Notes under the pieces: generated by a model | Database searches by the model: none | Told to the model about the DNA's origin: nothing | The model's input: the letters and a program-made list of their open reading frames with translations, nothing else | From: Aquabacterium sp. OR-4 | Lineage (GTDB): Bacteria > Pseudomonadota > Gammaproteobacteria > Burkholderiales > Burkholderiaceae_C | Assembly (NCBI RefSeq): GCF_025290835.2 | Contig: NZ_JAOCQD020000002.1 | Coordinates: forward strand, 1,798,001 to 1,862,000 | Direction: 5' to 3' | Length of the DNA stretch: 64,000 nt | Shown here: one piece after another, positions 24,058 through 34,405 of the stretch | Numbering within the stretch: position 1 is the first letter of the stretch | Layout of the letters: each line of letters opens with the position of its first letter | Program-made: the position numbers and the translations under genes

Positions 24058-25140
24058 ATGAATCCCGCCCTGCGACAGCAACTCGAACGGCTGGCCATGC
24101 GCCTGGACGAGCTGGATGCCCACCTGGCCGATCCGGCGCTGAGCCAGGACATCAACCGCTACCGCAGCGTGGCGCGCGAGCAGGCCGAGGTGGCCGAGCT
24201 GGTGCAGCGCTGGCGCGGCTACCAGCAGGCCGAGGCCGACCTGGCCACCGCGCGCGAGCTGCTGGCCGAGCCCGAGATGGCCGAGATGGCGCGCGACGAG
24301 ATCGCCAGCGCCGAGGCCGCGATCAGCCGGCTGGACGGCGAGGTCAAGACCCTGCTGCTGCCCAAGGACCCCGACGACGCGCGCAACGCCTTCCTGGAGA
24401 TCCGCGCCGGCACCGGCGGCGACGAATCGGCGCTGTTTGCCGGCGATCTGGCGCGCATGTACACGCGCTGGTGCGACGCGCGCGGCTGGCGCGTGGAGGT
24501 GATGAGCGAGAACGCCTCCGACCTCGGCGGCTACAAGGAGCTGGTGCTGCGCATCGAGGGCGACGCCGTGTACGGCCAGCTCAAGTTCGAGAGCGGCGGC
24601 CACCGCGTGCAGCGCGTGCCGGCCACCGAATCGCAGGGCCGCATCCACACCAGCGCCTGCACCGTGGCGGTGATGCCCGAGCCCGACGAGGCCACCGAGA
24701 TCACGCTGAACCCGGCTGATCTGCGCATCGACACCTTCCGCGCCAGCGGCGCCGGCGGCCAGCACATCAACAAGACCGACTCGGCGATCCGCGTCACCCA
24801 CCTGCCCACCGGCCTGGTGGCCGAATGCCAGGACGACCGCAGCCAGCACCGCAACAAGGCCAAGGCCCTGGCCGTGCTGCAGGCCCGTCTGCGCGACCGC
24901 GAGCGCGCCGAGCGCGAGGCCAAGGAGGCCGCCACCCGCCGCAGCCTGGTGGGCACCGGCGACCGCAGCGACCGCATCCGCACCTACAACTTCCCGCAGG
25001 GCCGGCTCACCGACCACCGCATCAACCTCACGCTGTACAAGCTGGGCCAGATCATGGAAGGCGACCTGGCCGACGTGATCAGCGCGCTGCAGACCGCCCA
25101 GGCACAAGACCAGCTGGCGGCGCTGGAGGGCGCGGCGTGA
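24058..25140 (+). CDS. prfA: peptide chain release factor 1
   Basis: A 360-residue class I release factor that reads UAA and UAG. The catalytic GGQ loop is in [25 protein letters not shown] (about residue 235). An N-terminal coiled coil, the codon-recognition domain and the C-terminal [35 protein letters not shown] are all complete. The stop overlaps the prmC start as GTGA, so the modifying methyltransferase is made together with its substrate. Confidence 0.97.
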   Translation: MNPALRQQLERLAMRLDELDAHLADPALSQDINRYRSVAREQAEVAELVQRWRGYQQAEADLATARELLAEPEMAEMARDEIASAEAAISRLDGEVKTLLLPKDPDDARNAFLEIRAGTGGDESALFAGDLARMYTRWCDARGWRVEVMSENASDLGGYKELVLRIEGDAVYGQLKFESGGHRVQRVPATESQGRIHTSACTVAVMPEPDEATEITLNPADLRIDTFRASGAGGQHINKTDSAIRVTHLPTGLVAECQDDRSQHRNKAKALAVLQARLRDRERAEREAKEAATRRSLVGTGDRSDRIRTYNFPQGRLTDHRINLTLYKLGQIMEGDLADVISALQTAQAQDQLAALEGAA

Positions 25141-26009
25141 GCCCCGCGGCGCCGGGCACGCGCACGGGCACGGGCTCGCCCTCGGTGCGCGAGGCCCTGG
25201 CCCAGGCCGCCGCGCTGGGCCTGGACCGCATCGACGCCCATGCGCTGCTGGGCCATGCGCTGCAGCGCCCGCGCGCCTGGCTGATCGCCCACGACGCCGA
25301 CCCGCTGCCGCCCGAGGCCGCCCGCGCCTTTGCCACCGCCTGCCACCAGCGCGCCGATGGCGTGCCGGTGGCCTATCTGCTGGGCGAGCGCGAGTTCCAT
25401 GGCCTGGCGCTGCAGGTCACGCCCGATGTGCTGGTGCCGCGGCCCGACACCGAAACCCTGGTCGACTGGGCGCTCGCGCTGCTGCCGGCGCTGGGCGCCG
25501 CGCCCCGGGTGCTCGATCTGGGCACCGGCAGCGGCGCCATCGCGCTGGCCGTGGCCCATCGCCACCCGGCGGCGCAGGTGCTGGCCACCGATCTGAGCCC
25601 CGCCGCGCTGGCCGTGGCGCAGGGCAATGCGCAGCGCCTGGGCCTGCCGGTGGCCTGGGCCCAGGGCACCTGGTGGCAGGCCGTGGCCGCCGGCGCGTGC
25701 TTCGACCTGGTGCTCAGCAACCCGCCCTACATCGCCGGCGACGACCCCCACCTGCCGGCGCTGCGCCACGAGCCCCGGCTGGCGCTGACCCCCGGCGGCG
25801 ACGGGCTCGACGCCTACCGCGCCATCGTGGCGGGCGCCGCGGCGCACCTGGCGCCGGGCGGCTGGCTGCTGTTCGAGCATGGCTTCGACCAGGCCGCGCC
25901 GGTGGCCGCGCTGCTGCAGGCCGCCGGCCTGACCGAGATCAGCACCCGCCTCGACCTCGAAGCCCGGCCGCGCTGCACCGGCGGGCGGGCGCCCTCCGGC
26001 AAAGCGTGA
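25137..26009 (+). CDS. prmC: release-factor glutamine methyltransferase
   Basis: A 290-residue S-adenosylmethionine-dependent methyltransferase that modifies the Gln of the GGQ motif in release factors. Visible are the SAM-binding [16 protein letters not shown] (motif I), the acidic [11 protein letters not shown] and the catalytic NPPYI. The N-terminal helical domain recognises the release factor. The GTG at 25137 is chosen because it overlaps the prfA stop (GTGA) and there is no ATG with a better position. It ends with a Cys/Gly/Arg-rich tail. Confidence 0.94.
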   Translation: MSPAAPGTRTGTGSPSVREALAQAAALGLDRIDAHALLGHALQRPRAWLIAHDADPLPPEAARAFATACHQRADGVPVAYLLGEREFHGLALQVTPDVLVPRPDTETLVDWALALLPALGAAPRVLDLGTGSGAIALAVAHRHPAAQVLATDLSPAALAVAQGNAQRLGLPVAWAQGTWWQAVAAGACFDLVLSNPPYIAGDDPHLPALRHEPRLALTPGGDGLDAYRAIVAGAAAHLAPGGWLLFEHGFDQAAPVAALLQAAGLTEISTRLDLEARPRCTGGRAPSGKA

Positions 26010-26131
26010 AATAGCGGCCCGAACCACGGCCTGAGCGCCGCTTCAAATCGCCCCCACGCGGGCCGGTGCAGGCGTAGCATGCACTGACAGGGCGGCCGCC
26101 GGCCACCCGGCCAGCCAGCCAGGAGAGCCGC

Positions 26132-26683
26132 ATGCGCACCGCCTTCAGCCTGATCTGCGTCCTGGGTCTGAGCAGCCCGCTGGCAGCCCAGGATCACGGC
26201 CTCACCGCGCCGGCCGATGCCCTGGCCGGCCCGCGGCTGCAGGCCCGTTTCGAGCTTGAGCAGCCGCTGCTGCGCCTGCGCATGACCCAGCCGCTGTCGG
26301 CCAGCATCGGCCCCGCGCTGCAAACGCTGCGCCTGCTGGGCGACTACCAGTTCAGCACCTTGCGCCTGGGCGACACCGGCGGCCTGCGCGTCACCGGCGG
26401 CGTGCTGCTCAACCTGCGCCAGCCGGGCACGCTGGGCGGCCATGCCGAGGCCGGCGCTGCGCTGCCGCTGTCAGGCGCCGGCTATGCCGGCGTGGGCTAT
26501 GCCAGCGCCAGCACGCATGCCGACGGCGGCTGGGGCGTCAGCGCCGATCTGGGCGTCACCGCGCTGGGCTTCGGCCATGCCCGGCTCGACCGCAGCGGCG
26601 CCGGCAGCCTGGTGCTGGACGCCGCCAGCCGCGACATCCGCCTGCAGCCGATGATCCGGCTGGGCGTGAACATGGCGTTCTGA
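26132..26683 (+). CDS. exported protein, possible outer-membrane barrel
   Basis: A 183-residue protein with a short Sec signal peptide (MRTAFSLICVLGLSSPLAAQ) preceded by a GGAGAG site. The mature part alternates hydrophobic and polar residues (GYAGVGYASASTHADGGWGVSADLGVTALGFGHARL) and ends in Phe (MIRLGVNMAF), the C-terminal signature of outer-membrane beta-barrels. At this size it would be an eight-stranded barrel. Similar small proteins of unknown function precede grxD in related bacteria. No specific function. Confidence 0.7.
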   Translation: MRTAFSLICVLGLSSPLAAQDHGLTAPADALAGPRLQARFELEQPLLRLRMTQPLSASIGPALQTLRLLGDYQFSTLRLGDTGGLRVTGGVLLNLRQPGTLGGHAEAGAALPLSGAGYAGVGYASASTHADGGWGVSADLGVTALGFGHARLDRSGAGSLVLDAASRDIRLQPMIRLGVNMAF

Positions 26684-26817
26684 ACCCGGCAGCGGCAGCG
26701 CCCGGTGCGCGACTGCTGCGCACGGGTTTGCCGGCAGTCGCCGCGCGGCTGGGCCGCTTTGCCTTATAAACCCGCATCTTCAATGCATTGGCGCCCGGGG
26801 CACCGGGCCACACTCCC

Positions 26818-27126
26818 ATGAGCGACGTGAAACAACAGATCGACGGCCTGGTGAAGGGCAACCGCGTGGTGCTGTTCATGAAGGGCACGGCCCAGTTCCC
26901 GATGTGCGGCTTCTCGGGCCGCGCGATCGAGCTGCTGAAGGCCAGCGGCGTGAAGGACCTGGTCACCGTCAACGTGCTCGACAACGACGCCATCCGCCAG
27001 GGCATCAAGGAATACGCCGACTGGCCGACCATTCCCCAGCTCTACATCAAGGGCGAATTCGTCGGCGGCTCGGACATCATGATGGAGATGTACGAGTCGG
27101 GCGAGCTGAAGCAGCTGCTGGCCTGA
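26818..27126 (+). CDS. grxD: monothiol glutaredoxin
   Basis: A 102-residue Grx4-type monothiol glutaredoxin, which binds and transfers [2Fe-2S] clusters with glutathione. It has the CGFS active site (PMCGFSGRAIELL near residue 30), the WPTIPQLYIKGEFVGGSDI element with the cis-Pro, and family length. The ATG at 26818 removes a non-conserved upstream extension. It sits immediately before ubiX. Confidence 0.95.
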   Translation: MSDVKQQIDGLVKGNRVVLFMKGTAQFPMCGFSGRAIELLKASGVKDLVTVNVLDNDAIRQGIKEYADWPTIPQLYIKGEFVGGSDIMMEMYESGELKQLLA

Positions 27127-27193
27127 GCCTTGGGCCTGCCCCGCAGCGCCAGCGCCGCCTCGCGCGCGCCGGCTGACCGGTTTGCAGCCTGAC

Positions 27194-27760
27194 ATGGCGC
27201 GCCTGGTCGTCGGCATCACCGGTGCCAGCGGTGCGGTGTACGGCGTGCGCCTGCTGCAGCGCGCGCGCACGCTCGGCCTCGAAACCCACCTGGTCGTCAC
27301 GCCTTCGGGCGTGCTCAGCGCCCACCACGAGCTGGGCCTGGACCGTGCCGCGCTCGGGGCGCTGGCCGACCACCACCACGCCCCGGGCGATGTGGGCGCC
27401 TGCGTGGCCTCGGGCAGCTTCGACACCACCGCCATGGTGGTGGCGCCCTGCTCGATGAAGACGCTGGCCGCCATCGCCCACGGCTTTGGCGACAACCTGC
27501 TCACCCGCGCGGCCGATGTCACGCTGAAGGAGCGCCGCCGGCTGATCCTGCTGGTGCGCGAAACGCCCTTCAACCTGGCCCACCTGCGCAACATGACCGC
27601 CGTGACCGAGATGGGCGGCATCGTCTTTCCACCGCTGCCGGCCTTCTACAACAAGCCCGCCAACATCGACGAGATGGTTGACGACACGGTCGAGCGGGTG
27701 CTGCAGCTGACCGGTGCCGGCAGCGCCGCGCCGCGCGCCTGGCCAGGCCTGCGCGGCTAG
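27194..27760 (+). CDS. ubiX: flavin prenyltransferase
   Basis: A 188-residue enzyme that prenylates FMN to make the cofactor of the UbiD decarboxylases of ubiquinone synthesis. Recognisable are RLVVGITGASGAVYGVRLLQ, VAPCSMKTLAAIAHGFGDNLLTRAADVTLKERRRLILLVRETP and GGIVFPPLPAFYNKP. The ATG at 27194 (MARLVV) is preferred over a TTG at 27182. It continues the grxD transcription direction. Confidence 0.95.
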   Translation: MARLVVGITGASGAVYGVRLLQRARTLGLETHLVVTPSGVLSAHHELGLDRAALGALADHHHAPGDVGACVASGSFDTTAMVVAPCSMKTLAAIAHGFGDNLLTRAADVTLKERRRLILLVRETPFNLAHLRNMTAVTEMGGIVFPPLPAFYNKPANIDEMVDDTVERVLQLTGAGSAAPRAWPGLRG

Positions 27761-27784
27761 TTGCCGCAGGCGCCGCTGCGCGGC

Positions 27785-27836
27785 GGTTAGGCGTGCCAGC
27801 GCTGCGCGATGGTTAGGCGTGGCAGCGCTGCGCGGT
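27785..27836. repeat. 26-bp tandem duplication
   Basis: Two adjacent 26-base units starting GGTTAGGCGTGCCAGCGC differ at only two positions. They lie between the convergent ubiX and transglycosylase genes. Confidence 0.7.
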
Positions 27837-27840
27837 AGGG

Positions 27841-28518
27841 TCAGACGCGCCAGCGTGCGCGGTTGGCCAGCACCGCGTTCGGATACGGCGCCTGGCCGCG
27901 GCTGCCGTTGTAGCGGCCCAGCGCCAGGAACAGGTCGCCGCGCTCGGTGTCGAGGTAGTGGCGCAGGATCACGCAGCCAAAGCGCAGGTTGGTCTGCATG
28001 TGGAACAGCCGCGCCGGATCGCCATCACCGATCAGCCGCGCCCAGAACGGCATCACCTGCATGTAGCCACGCGCGCCGGCCGAGCTGATGGCGTACTTGC
28101 GAAAGCCGCTTTCCACCTGCACCAGGCCCAGCACCAGGGCCGGCTCCAGCCCGGCGCGGGTGGCCTCGTACCACAGGGTTTCGAGGAACTCCACGCGCAC
28201 ATGGCCTTCGCTCTTGAAGCGCTTGAGCAGCTCGCTGCTGGCGCCCAGCCAGCGCAGATGGGCCAGGCGCTCGTCGCTGCGCTCGAAGCTGGGCCGCGGC
28301 GGCGAAGCCGCGGCGATGGCCGCGCTGAGCGCGGTGCGCACCGAGTCGGCCAACAGCTCCTCGCGCTGCGCCCCAGCCTGCGCGGCACCGGGCCACAGCG
28401 GCAGCGTCGCGGCCAGCGGGCCGGCCAGCATCTGCTGCAGCAGGCGTCGCCGGCTCACTGGACAAGCCTCCGCGCTGTGCGTTGCGGGATTCGCGCTGGG
28501 GGCCCGGCGCACGCTCAT
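27841..28518 (-). CDS. exported lytic transglycosylase
   Basis: A 225-residue SLT-type peptidoglycan lytic transglycosylase. A signal of Tat/Sec style is at the N-terminus (SRRRLLQQMLAGPLAATLPLW). The SLT domain has LVQVESGFRKYAISSAGARGYMQVMPFWARLIG with the catalytic Glu (about residue 136) and the GYMQV motif, followed by LRFGCVILRHYLD and LALGRYNGSRGQAPYPNAV. It cleaves the MurNAc-GlcNAc bond to give anhydro ends. The ATG overlaps the stop of the upstream membrane protein (ATGA). Length is short, so it has no extra domains. Confidence 0.9.
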   Translation of the reverse strand: MSVRRAPSANPATHSAEACPVSRRRLLQQMLAGPLAATLPLWPGAAQAGAQREELLADSVRTALSAAIAAASPPRPSFERSDERLAHLRWLGASSELLKRFKSEGHVRVEFLETLWYEATRAGLEPALVLGLVQVESGFRKYAISSAGARGYMQVMPFWARLIGDGDPARLFHMQTNLRFGCVILRHYLDTERGDLFLALGRYNGSRGQAPYPNAVLANRARWRV

Positions 28519-29615
28519 GGCAAGCCCCGCGGTGCCATGGGCGCGCGGGCCGGCCGGCGCGCGGCCAGCCAGGCCTCGGCCGGCAGGCGCAGGCCGCGGC
28601 GTGTGGCCCAGGCGCCCAGCGCCATCAGGCCGGCCCACAGCAGCACCGCCGCGGCGCAGGCCGGCACCAGGCCGGGCCGCCAGCCGCCGGCCCAGGCGCA
28701 CCAGGTCAGCACCGTGGCCAGCGAGCACAGCAGGTACAGGCTCAGCGTCTGGCGACCGGCGGCCACCAGCCAGGCGGGCCAGCGCGGCAGTGCCTGCAGC
28801 AGCCACGGCACCCACACCAGCACCGCCAGCGTGCCCAGCACACCCTGCACACACTCGGCCACGGCATGGCCACCGCCCAGCAGCACCGGCGCCATCGCGG
28901 CCGACCACAGCAGTTGCAGCAGCAGCATCGGTGCCGCCCAGCGCGCCAGGCGCTGGCGCAGTGGCAGCCAGCGGCGGTGGGTGAGCACACGCAGGCGCCC
29001 CACCAGCAGACCCAGGCCGGTGAGGCCCAGCATCCACGGCCACAGCAGCAGCAGCACGCCGACCAGGTAGCTCAGGTAGCCGATGGTGTTGTCGCGCCAC
29101 CAGTCGGGCAGCCCGGTCCAGTCGGCCAGCGGCAGGTCGTCGTGGGCCTCGGCTTGCTGGGCCAGCCAGGCGGCCACCAGCGCGGCCGTCAGCTGCAGCA
29201 GCAGGCCCACGCCGAGCCACAGCCGCACGCGGCGCCACAGGCGCGCCGGCCGCCAGGCCTGCCAGCGCCGCAGCCAGCGGCCCAGCAGGGCGTACTGCGA
29301 CACGATGTCGCCCATGTACAGGAGCAGGCCGTGCAGCAGGCCCAGGCCCAGCAGGCGGTTCAGCCGCTGCGGCGCGGCGCCACCCAGCGTGAGGCCCAGG
29401 CCGAACAGCAGCATCAGCAGCGCCAGGCCCTTGCCCTGCAGCAGCGCCAGCACGGCCACGCCGGTGGCCCAGGCCAGCACGCCCTCGTCGGCGGCCGGCG
29501 CAGGCAGCAGGGCGCCCGAGGGCATGCCGGGATAGCCGACAAAGTTCACCACCACCACCGGCAGCAGGGCCAGCGCGCGCAGGCCGTCGATGGCTTCGAT
29601 GCGGGCCCGCGGCAT
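28515..29615 (-). CDS. DUF418/YeiB-like membrane protein
   Basis: A 366-residue polytopic inner-membrane protein with about ten hydrophobic segments. The beginning [26 protein letters not shown] matches the R..-xDxLRGxALxGI...N pattern of DUF418/YeiB proteins, and the C-terminal region [19 protein letters not shown] matches the 'G+.-LS-YL-QS' of that domain. These proteins are related to acyltransferase-3 membrane proteins; their activity is not established. The ATG at 29615 is chosen over a TTG at 29645. Its stop is overlapped by the transglycosylase start, suggesting a cell-envelope role. Confidence 0.75.
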   Translation of the reverse strand: MPRARIEAIDGLRALALLPVVVVNFVGYPGMPSGALLPAPAADEGVLAWATGVAVLALLQGKGLALLMLLFGLGLTLGGAAPQRLNRLLGLGLLHGLLLYMGDIVSQYALLGRWLRRWQAWRPARLWRRVRLWLGVGLLLQLTAALVAAWLAQQAEAHDDLPLADWTGLPDWWRDNTIGYLSYLVGVLLLLWPWMLGLTGLGLLVGRLRVLTHRRWLPLRQRLARWAAPMLLLQLLWSAAMAPVLLGGGHAVAECVQGVLGTLAVLVWVPWLLQALPRWPAWLVAAGRQTLSLYLLCSLATVLTWCAWAGGWRPGLVPACAAAVLLWAGLMALGAWATRRGLRLPAEAWLAARRPARAPMAPRGLP

Positions 29616-29677
29616 GTGCCGCGGTGGCGAGGCGAGCGCGTGCAAGGCGGGTACGGCGCGCGGCGCGGCGGCCGCGC

Positions 29678-31423
29678 TCAGGCGGCGAGGCGCACCTTCA
29701 CCAGCGCCGCGGCCTCGGCCAGTGGCGTGGCGGTTGCAGCGGCCTCGCGGCGGCCCTGCACTTCCACCGTGCCGGCCTTCAGGCCGCGGTCGGAGATCAC
29801 CACGCGCTGGGGCGCGCCGATCAGCTCCCAGTCGGCAAACATGGCGCCCGGGCGCTCGCCGCGGTCATCAAGCAGCACGTCCACGCCGGCCGCCTGCAGC
29901 TCGGCATACAGCGCCTCGGCCGCGGCCTTGACCTCGGCCGAGCGGTCCATGCCGATCGGGCAGATCACCGCCTGGAACGGCGCGATGCTGGCCGGCCAGA
30001 TGATGCCGCGCTCGTCGTGGTTCTGCTCGATGGCGGCGCCCAGGATGCGCGTGACGCCGATGCCGTAGCAGCCCATCTCGAACAACGCCGGCTTGCCGGT
30101 CTCATCGAGGAAGGTGGCGTTCATGGCCTGGCTGTACTTGGTGCCGAGGTAGAACACATGGCCCACCTCGATGCCGCGCTCGATGGCCAGCACGCCCAGG
30201 CCGTCGGGCGACGGATCGCCCTCGACCACATTGCGGATGTCGGCCACCAGGTCGGGCTCGGGCAGGTCGCGGCCCCAGTTGGCGCCGGTGTAGTGGAAGT
30301 CGGCCTCGTTGGCGCCGCAGACCCAGTCGCTCATGGCCGCCACGCTGCGGTCGGCGATCACCTTGACCGGCTGCTTCAGGCCGATCGGCCCCAGGTAGCC
30401 GGGCTTGCTGCCGAAGTGCGCCTCGATCTCGGCCACGGTGGCAAAGCGGAAGCCGGCCTTCAGGCCCTCGAGCTTGCCCACCTTGACCTCGTTCATGTCG
30501 TGATCGCCACGCAGCAGCAGCAGCCACACGGTGGTCTGCTTGAGCACGCCGTGCTCGTCGAGCGTGTCGGTGGCCAGCACCAGGCTCTTGACCGTCTGCT
30601 TCAGGTCGAGGCCCAGCAGCGCGGCCACATCGGCGCAGGTGCTCTTGCCCGGCGTGGGCGTCTTGGTCAGGGCCTGCGCGGCCGCGCCGCGCGGCGTGGC
30701 CGGTGCCACGGCTTCGGCCAGCTCGATGTTGGCGGCGTAGTCGCTGCTGGGGCAGTAGATGATGGCGTCTTCGCCGGTCTTGGCGATCACCTGGAACTCG
30801 TGGCTGCGGTCGCCGCCGATGGCGCCGGTGTCGGCTGCTACCGCGCGGTAGCTCAGGCCGAAGCGGTCGAAGATGCGCTTGTAGGCCGCGAACATGCCCT
30901 CGTAGCTCTTGCCGGCGCTGGCCGCGTCGCGGTCGAAGGAGTACGCGTCCTTCATCGTGAACTCGCGCCCGCGCATGATGCCGAAGCGGGGGCGGCGCTC
31001 GTCGCGGAACTTGGTCTGGATGTGGAAGAAGTTCTTGGGCAGCTGCTTGTAGCTGCGCAGCTCCTGCCGGGCGATGTCGGTCACCACCTCTTCGCTGGTG
31101 GGCTGGATGATGAAGTCGCGCTCATGGCGATCCTTCACGCGCATCAGCTCGGGGCCCATGGTGTCGAAGCGGCCCGTCTCCTGCCACAGCTCGGCCGGCT
31201 GCACCACCGGCATCAGCAGCTCCACCGCACCGGCGCGCACCATCTCCTCGCGGATGATGGCCTCGACCTTGCGGATCACGCGCAGGCCCATCGGCATGTA
31301 GTTGTAGATGCCGGCGCCCAGGCGCTTGATCATGCCGGCGCGCATCATCAGCTGGTGGCTCACCACCTCGGCGTCGGCGGGTGCTTCCTTCAGGGTGGCA
31401 ATGAAGAACTGGGAGGCTTTCAT
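29678..31423 (-). CDS. proS: prolyl-tRNA synthetase
   Basis: A 581-residue bacterial-type class II synthetase with the inserted editing domain. Motifs: [30 protein letters not shown] at the N-terminus, motif 1/2 ([43 protein letters not shown]), an INS editing region (about residues 220-400, with the YbaK-like [15 protein letters not shown] segment) and motif 3 ([17 protein letters not shown]). The anticodon-binding domain is at the C-terminus. It charges tRNA-Pro and clears mis-acylated Ala. It is divergent from rppH, with 177 bases between the starts. Confidence 0.97.
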   Translation of the reverse strand: MKASQFFIATLKEAPADAEVVSHQLMMRAGMIKRLGAGIYNYMPMGLRVIRKVEAIIREEMVRAGAVELLMPVVQPAELWQETGRFDTMGPELMRVKDRHERDFIIQPTSEEVVTDIARQELRSYKQLPKNFFHIQTKFRDERRPRFGIMRGREFTMKDAYSFDRDAASAGKSYEGMFAAYKRIFDRFGLSYRAVAADTGAIGGDRSHEFQVIAKTGEDAIIYCPSSDYAANIELAEAVAPATPRGAAAQALTKTPTPGKSTCADVAALLGLDLKQTVKSLVLATDTLDEHGVLKQTTVWLLLLRGDHDMNEVKVGKLEGLKAGFRFATVAEIEAHFGSKPGYLGPIGLKQPVKVIADRSVAAMSDWVCGANEADFHYTGANWGRDLPEPDLVADIRNVVEGDPSPDGLGVLAIERGIEVGHVFYLGTKYSQAMNATFLDETGKPALFEMGCYGIGVTRILGAAIEQNHDERGIIWPASIAPFQAVICPIGMDRSAEVKAAAEALYAELQAAGVDVLLDDRGERPGAMFADWELIGAPQRVVISDRGLKAGTVEVQGRREAAATATPLAEAAALVKVRLAA

Positions 31424-31563
31424 GGGCGCGGTCTTGGCGGCCCGTTGGGCGGGCCGTGGTGGCGGGCCGTGTCGCGGCGAGCTTGCCGCCTGGCACCTGG
31501 AGGATGCGACCGGCCGGGCTACCCATGCGGGTTAGCGAGGGTTCGCTGGCCCTGTGACGCCGG

Positions 31564-31572
31564 TGCAATAAT
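31564..31572 (+). promoter_or_regulatory. extended -10 promoter of rppH
   Basis: TGCAATAAT fits an extended -10 element (TGN plus AATAAT) about 29 bases before the rppH ATG. The 25 bases upstream contain no clear -35, which extended -10 promoters often lack. The region around it is much more AT-rich than average. Confidence 0.4.
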
Positions 31573-31600
31573 GAAATCAATTCAGATATCGGGGTTGATT

Positions 31601-32347
31601 ATGCTCGACAGGGAAGGCTTCAGGCCCAACGTCGGCATCATCCTGCTCAACGCTCGCAACCAGGTGTTCTGGGGCAAGCGGCTTCGCACCCACTCGTGGC
31701 AGTTTCCGCAGGGTGGCATCAAGTACGGCGAGACGCCTGAGCAGGCCATGTTCCGCGAGCTCCACGAGGAAGTGGGCTTGCGGCCCGAGCATGTGCGCAT
31801 CCTGGCCCGTACGCGCGACTGGCTGCGCTACGAGGTGCCGGATCACTTCATCCGCAAGGATGCTCGGGGCCACTACCGCGGCCAAAAACAGATCTGGTTC
31901 CTGCTGCGCCTGATGGGCCGCGACAGTGATCTGGACCTGCGTGCCACCGACCACCCCGAGTTCGACGCCTGGCGCTGGAACGAGTACTGGGTGCCGCTGG
32001 ATCTGGTGATCGAGTTCAAGCGCGACGTGTACCAGATGGCGCTCAGCGAGCTGGCGCGCTTTCTGCCGCGCGTGAACCACCACAACCGCTACCTGCGCGC
32101 CGGCATGCGCCCGCGCCACCACGACGACGGCGAATACCACCATCACCACGACGGCCACGATGGCCACGATGGCCATGACGGCGATGGCAGCCATGACGAG
32201 CACGGCGCGCATGTGCCGCATGGCGCCCAGGGCATGCCGCCGAACAACGAGCCGGTGATCACCGGGCTGTCGGAGTTCGACGCCTCGCCGTCCGGCACGC
32301 TGGACGAGACGCCCACGCAGCCGCTGCGCGGCGGCTTCAACCGCTGA
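31601..32347 (+). CDS. rppH: RNA pyrophosphohydrolase with His/Asp-rich tail
   Basis: A 248-residue Nudix hydrolase that converts 5'-triphosphate mRNA ends to monophosphate and so triggers decay. The start [17 protein letters not shown] and the Nudix box [22 protein letters not shown] (residues about 38-59, written here in part) are those of RppH/NudH. The catalytic domain ends near residue 165. About 80 extra residues follow, including a tail of His, Asp and Gly ([11 protein letters not shown] then [12 protein letters not shown]), encoded by a short tandem repeat. Such a tail would bind divalent metal; RppH itself needs metal. An ATG 30 bases upstream is in frame but less conserved. Confidence 0.93.
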   Translation: MLDREGFRPNVGIILLNARNQVFWGKRLRTHSWQFPQGGIKYGETPEQAMFRELHEEVGLRPEHVRILARTRDWLRYEVPDHFIRKDARGHYRGQKQIWFLLRLMGRDSDLDLRATDHPEFDAWRWNEYWVPLDLVIEFKRDVYQMALSELARFLPRVNHHNRYLRAGMRPRHHDDGEYHHHHDGHDGHDGHDGDGSHDEHGAHVPHGAQGMPPNNEPVITGLSEFDASPSGTLDETPTQPLRGGFNR

Positions 32348-32478
32348 GCGCTCGCCGGTCGCCGCGGGATGGCCGCGTCGCGGGCGGGCTCAGCCTGGGT
32401 TGAGTCGCGCTGCCGCGCACCCGCGCACCCGTACAGCGGGCAACGCAGGCCCGGGATGCGCCCGCGCAGCAGGGTCGA

Positions 32479-33930
32479 TCATGCTGCGGCGTTCCAGGGC
32501 AGCATCAGCGTCACCATCAGCAGCTTCTGAAACTCGGGCTCGAAGCGGTCGATGATGGCCTGCGGATCGGGGCACAGGCGCTCGTCGGTGATCAGGCCAA
32601 ACTGCACACCGCCGCCGTAGCTGAGGATGGACACGCCGACGCCGATGTTGCCCGAGGCCGGCACCCAGAACAGGGTCTGGCGCAGCGTGGCGCCGCAGAA
32701 CTGAAGGTGCTCGCGCGGGCCGGGCACGTTGGTCATCACCGCGGTGGCCTTCTTGGCAAACAGGTTCAGCACCATGTCCTGCGCGGCCTTCACCAGCAGG
32801 CCGCTGGCCGCCAGCACGCCAAAGGCCAGCAAGGGCTGGTAGCTGCCCTTGAGCTCGCGCATGCGGGCGCGCACCGCGTACACGCGCTCGATCGGGTTCT
32901 CGATGCCGATCGGCAACACCAGCGGCACCAGGCCGAAACGGTTGCCCAGCTGCCAGGCCTGCTCGAGCGGGCGCAGGTTCACCGGCACCATGGCGCGGAT
33001 CTGCTGGCCGGCCGGGTCTTCACCCTTGGCGCGCAGGTAGCCGCCGATGGCGCCCGACACGCAGGCCAGCAGCACATCGTTGACCGAGCAGTTCAGGCCG
33101 TGGCCGATGGCCTTGACCACATCGAGCGGCATCGGCTCGTTCCAGGCCACCACCTTGCGGCCCACCGGGTGGCCCTTGAGCGAGGTGGCCGAGTCGTCGG
33201 CCATCAGCGCCAGCGCGGCGGTGTCGCTGAGCAGCTGCACGCCCACGCGGGCGATGTCGAGCGTGCCGGAGACGGTGTTGGCAATGGGCTGCTGCGGATT
33301 GGCCAGCAGGTCGATCGACCTGGCCATGCCGGCGCCGCCCATGCCGATGAGCTTGACGGTCAGCTCGGTCAGCGGCTTGAGCACCGCATCGGACAGCCAG
33401 TCGGCCTCGTGCGCCTCGTCGTGTGCGGCACGGCCCTTGCGGCGGCTGGGCGGGGCGTCGCCGCCGTCGGTGATCGAGTTGGTGACGGCGATCAGCGCGA
33501 TGCCGTCGGCAATGCAGTGGTGCACGCGGATCATCAGCGCGCAGCCACCTTCGTACTGCTCGATCAGGTGAAACTGCCACAGCGGCCGATTGGGGTCGAG
33601 CGGGGTCATGGCCAGCTCGCCGCAGCGCTGCTGCAGGGCCTGGCGCTCGCTCTGCCCGGCGCGGCGCGGCAATACCTCGGGCACCACGTGGCGGGTGATG
33701 TCGAAGTGCGGATCGGCCACCCAGTTGGCGCCCAGCGCATCGTGCTCGACCCGCTGGCCGAAGCGCGCGTACTTGAGGAGCCGGGTCTCGATGCGCTCGC
33801 GCACGGTCTCCAGCGCGAGCGGCCGGTCGAGCAGCCACACGCCCACGATCATCATCTGGTTGACGTCGTTGTCCATGCGCAGCCAGGCCGTGTCGACCCG
33901 GGACATGCGGTGGGCGGTGGTGTCTGGCAC
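32479..33930 (-). CDS. wax ester synthase/diacylglycerol acyltransferase
   Basis: A 483-residue WS/DGAT-type acyltransferase that makes wax esters or triacylglycerol from acyl-CoA. The catalytic HHxxxDG motif is HHCIADG (MIRVHHCIADGIALI, about residue 136), and the C-terminal condensation-like part has MVPVNLRP, NVPGPREHLQFCG and SYGGGVQFGLITDERLCPD. The GTG at 33930 is preferred because an AGGAG lies 7 bases upstream; the next ATG is 8 codons in. It is divergent from the acyl-CoA-binding protein gene, which may supply its substrate. Confidence 0.9.
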   Translation of the reverse strand: MPDTTAHRMSRVDTAWLRMDNDVNQMMIVGVWLLDRPLALETVRERIETRLLKYARFGQRVEHDALGANWVADPHFDITRHVVPEVLPRRAGQSERQALQQRCGELAMTPLDPNRPLWQFHLIEQYEGGCALMIRVHHCIADGIALIAVTNSITDGGDAPPSRRKGRAAHDEAHEADWLSDAVLKPLTELTVKLIGMGGAGMARSIDLLANPQQPIANTVSGTLDIARVGVQLLSDTAALALMADDSATSLKGHPVGRKVVAWNEPMPLDVVKAIGHGLNCSVNDVLLACVSGAIGGYLRAKGEDPAGQQIRAMVPVNLRPLEQAWQLGNRFGLVPLVLPIGIENPIERVYAVRARMRELKGSYQPLLAFGVLAASGLLVKAAQDMVLNLFAKKATAVMTNVPGPREHLQFCGATLRQTLFWVPASGNIGVGVSILSYGGGVQFGLITDERLCPDPQAIIDRFEPEFQKLLMVTLMLPWNAAA

Positions 33931-34053
33931 AGGCGTCTCCTGATGTTCTTGCTGCTGGGTGGGCCGGTCTAGAAATCGGCCTCTGAGCCGTTCACCTTGC
34001 TGGGTAAGATCCACAGCGTCAAGCCCGATTTTCACCCGTAGGAGACAAGCCCC

Positions 34054-34308
34054 ATGTCCACCATCCAGGCCCAGTTCGAGAAGGCGGTTGCCGAGAGCAA
34101 GACCCTGCCGGAAAAGCCCGACAACATGACCCTGCTCAAGATCTACGCGCTGTACAAGCAGGCCACCGCGGGCGATGTGGAAGGCAAGCGCCCGGGCTTC
34201 ACCGACATGGTGGGCCGCGCCAAGTTCGACGCCTGGGATGCGCTCAAGGGCACCAGCGCCGACACCGCGATGCAGCAGTACATCGACCTGATCGAAGACC
34301 TGAAGTAA
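34054..34308 (+). CDS. acyl-CoA-binding protein
   Basis: An 84-residue ACBP, the complete length of the family. It has the conserved helical pattern FEKAVAESKTLPEKPDNMTLLKIYALYKQATAGDV and FTDMVGRAKFDAWDALKG, with the YALYKQAT and K-x-W ligand-binding elements. A GGAGA site lies before the ATG. It buffers long-chain acyl-CoA in the cytoplasm. It lies between a wax ester synthase and a PHA-granule-type gene, pointing to storage-lipid metabolism. Confidence 0.95.
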   Translation: MSTIQAQFEKAVAESKTLPEKPDNMTLLKIYALYKQATAGDVEGKRPGFTDMVGRAKFDAWDALKGTSADTAMQQYIDLIEDLK

Positions 34309-34314
34309 GCCGCT

Positions 34315-34384
34315 CCCGAAGCGGCCAGGGCCGCTGGCCCCAGGGCGCAGCGCCGGCGGCCCGGCAGGGCCGCTTGCGCGGCGG
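34315..34384. repeat. palindromic intergenic repeat, copy C
   Basis: CCCGAAGCGGC then CGCCGGCGGCCCGGCAGGGC and GCGCGGCGG: a diverged copy of the element at 59602 and 60538, lying between the convergent acyl-CoA-binding and PHA-system genes. Confidence 0.65.
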
Positions 34385-34405
34385 TCGGCTGGCGCGGCGC
34401 GCGGC

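Noticed and set aside
29624..32347. 907-codon plus-strand open frame
   Set aside because: Its first two thirds are the antisense of proS; only the end (from 31601) is a real gene, rppH.
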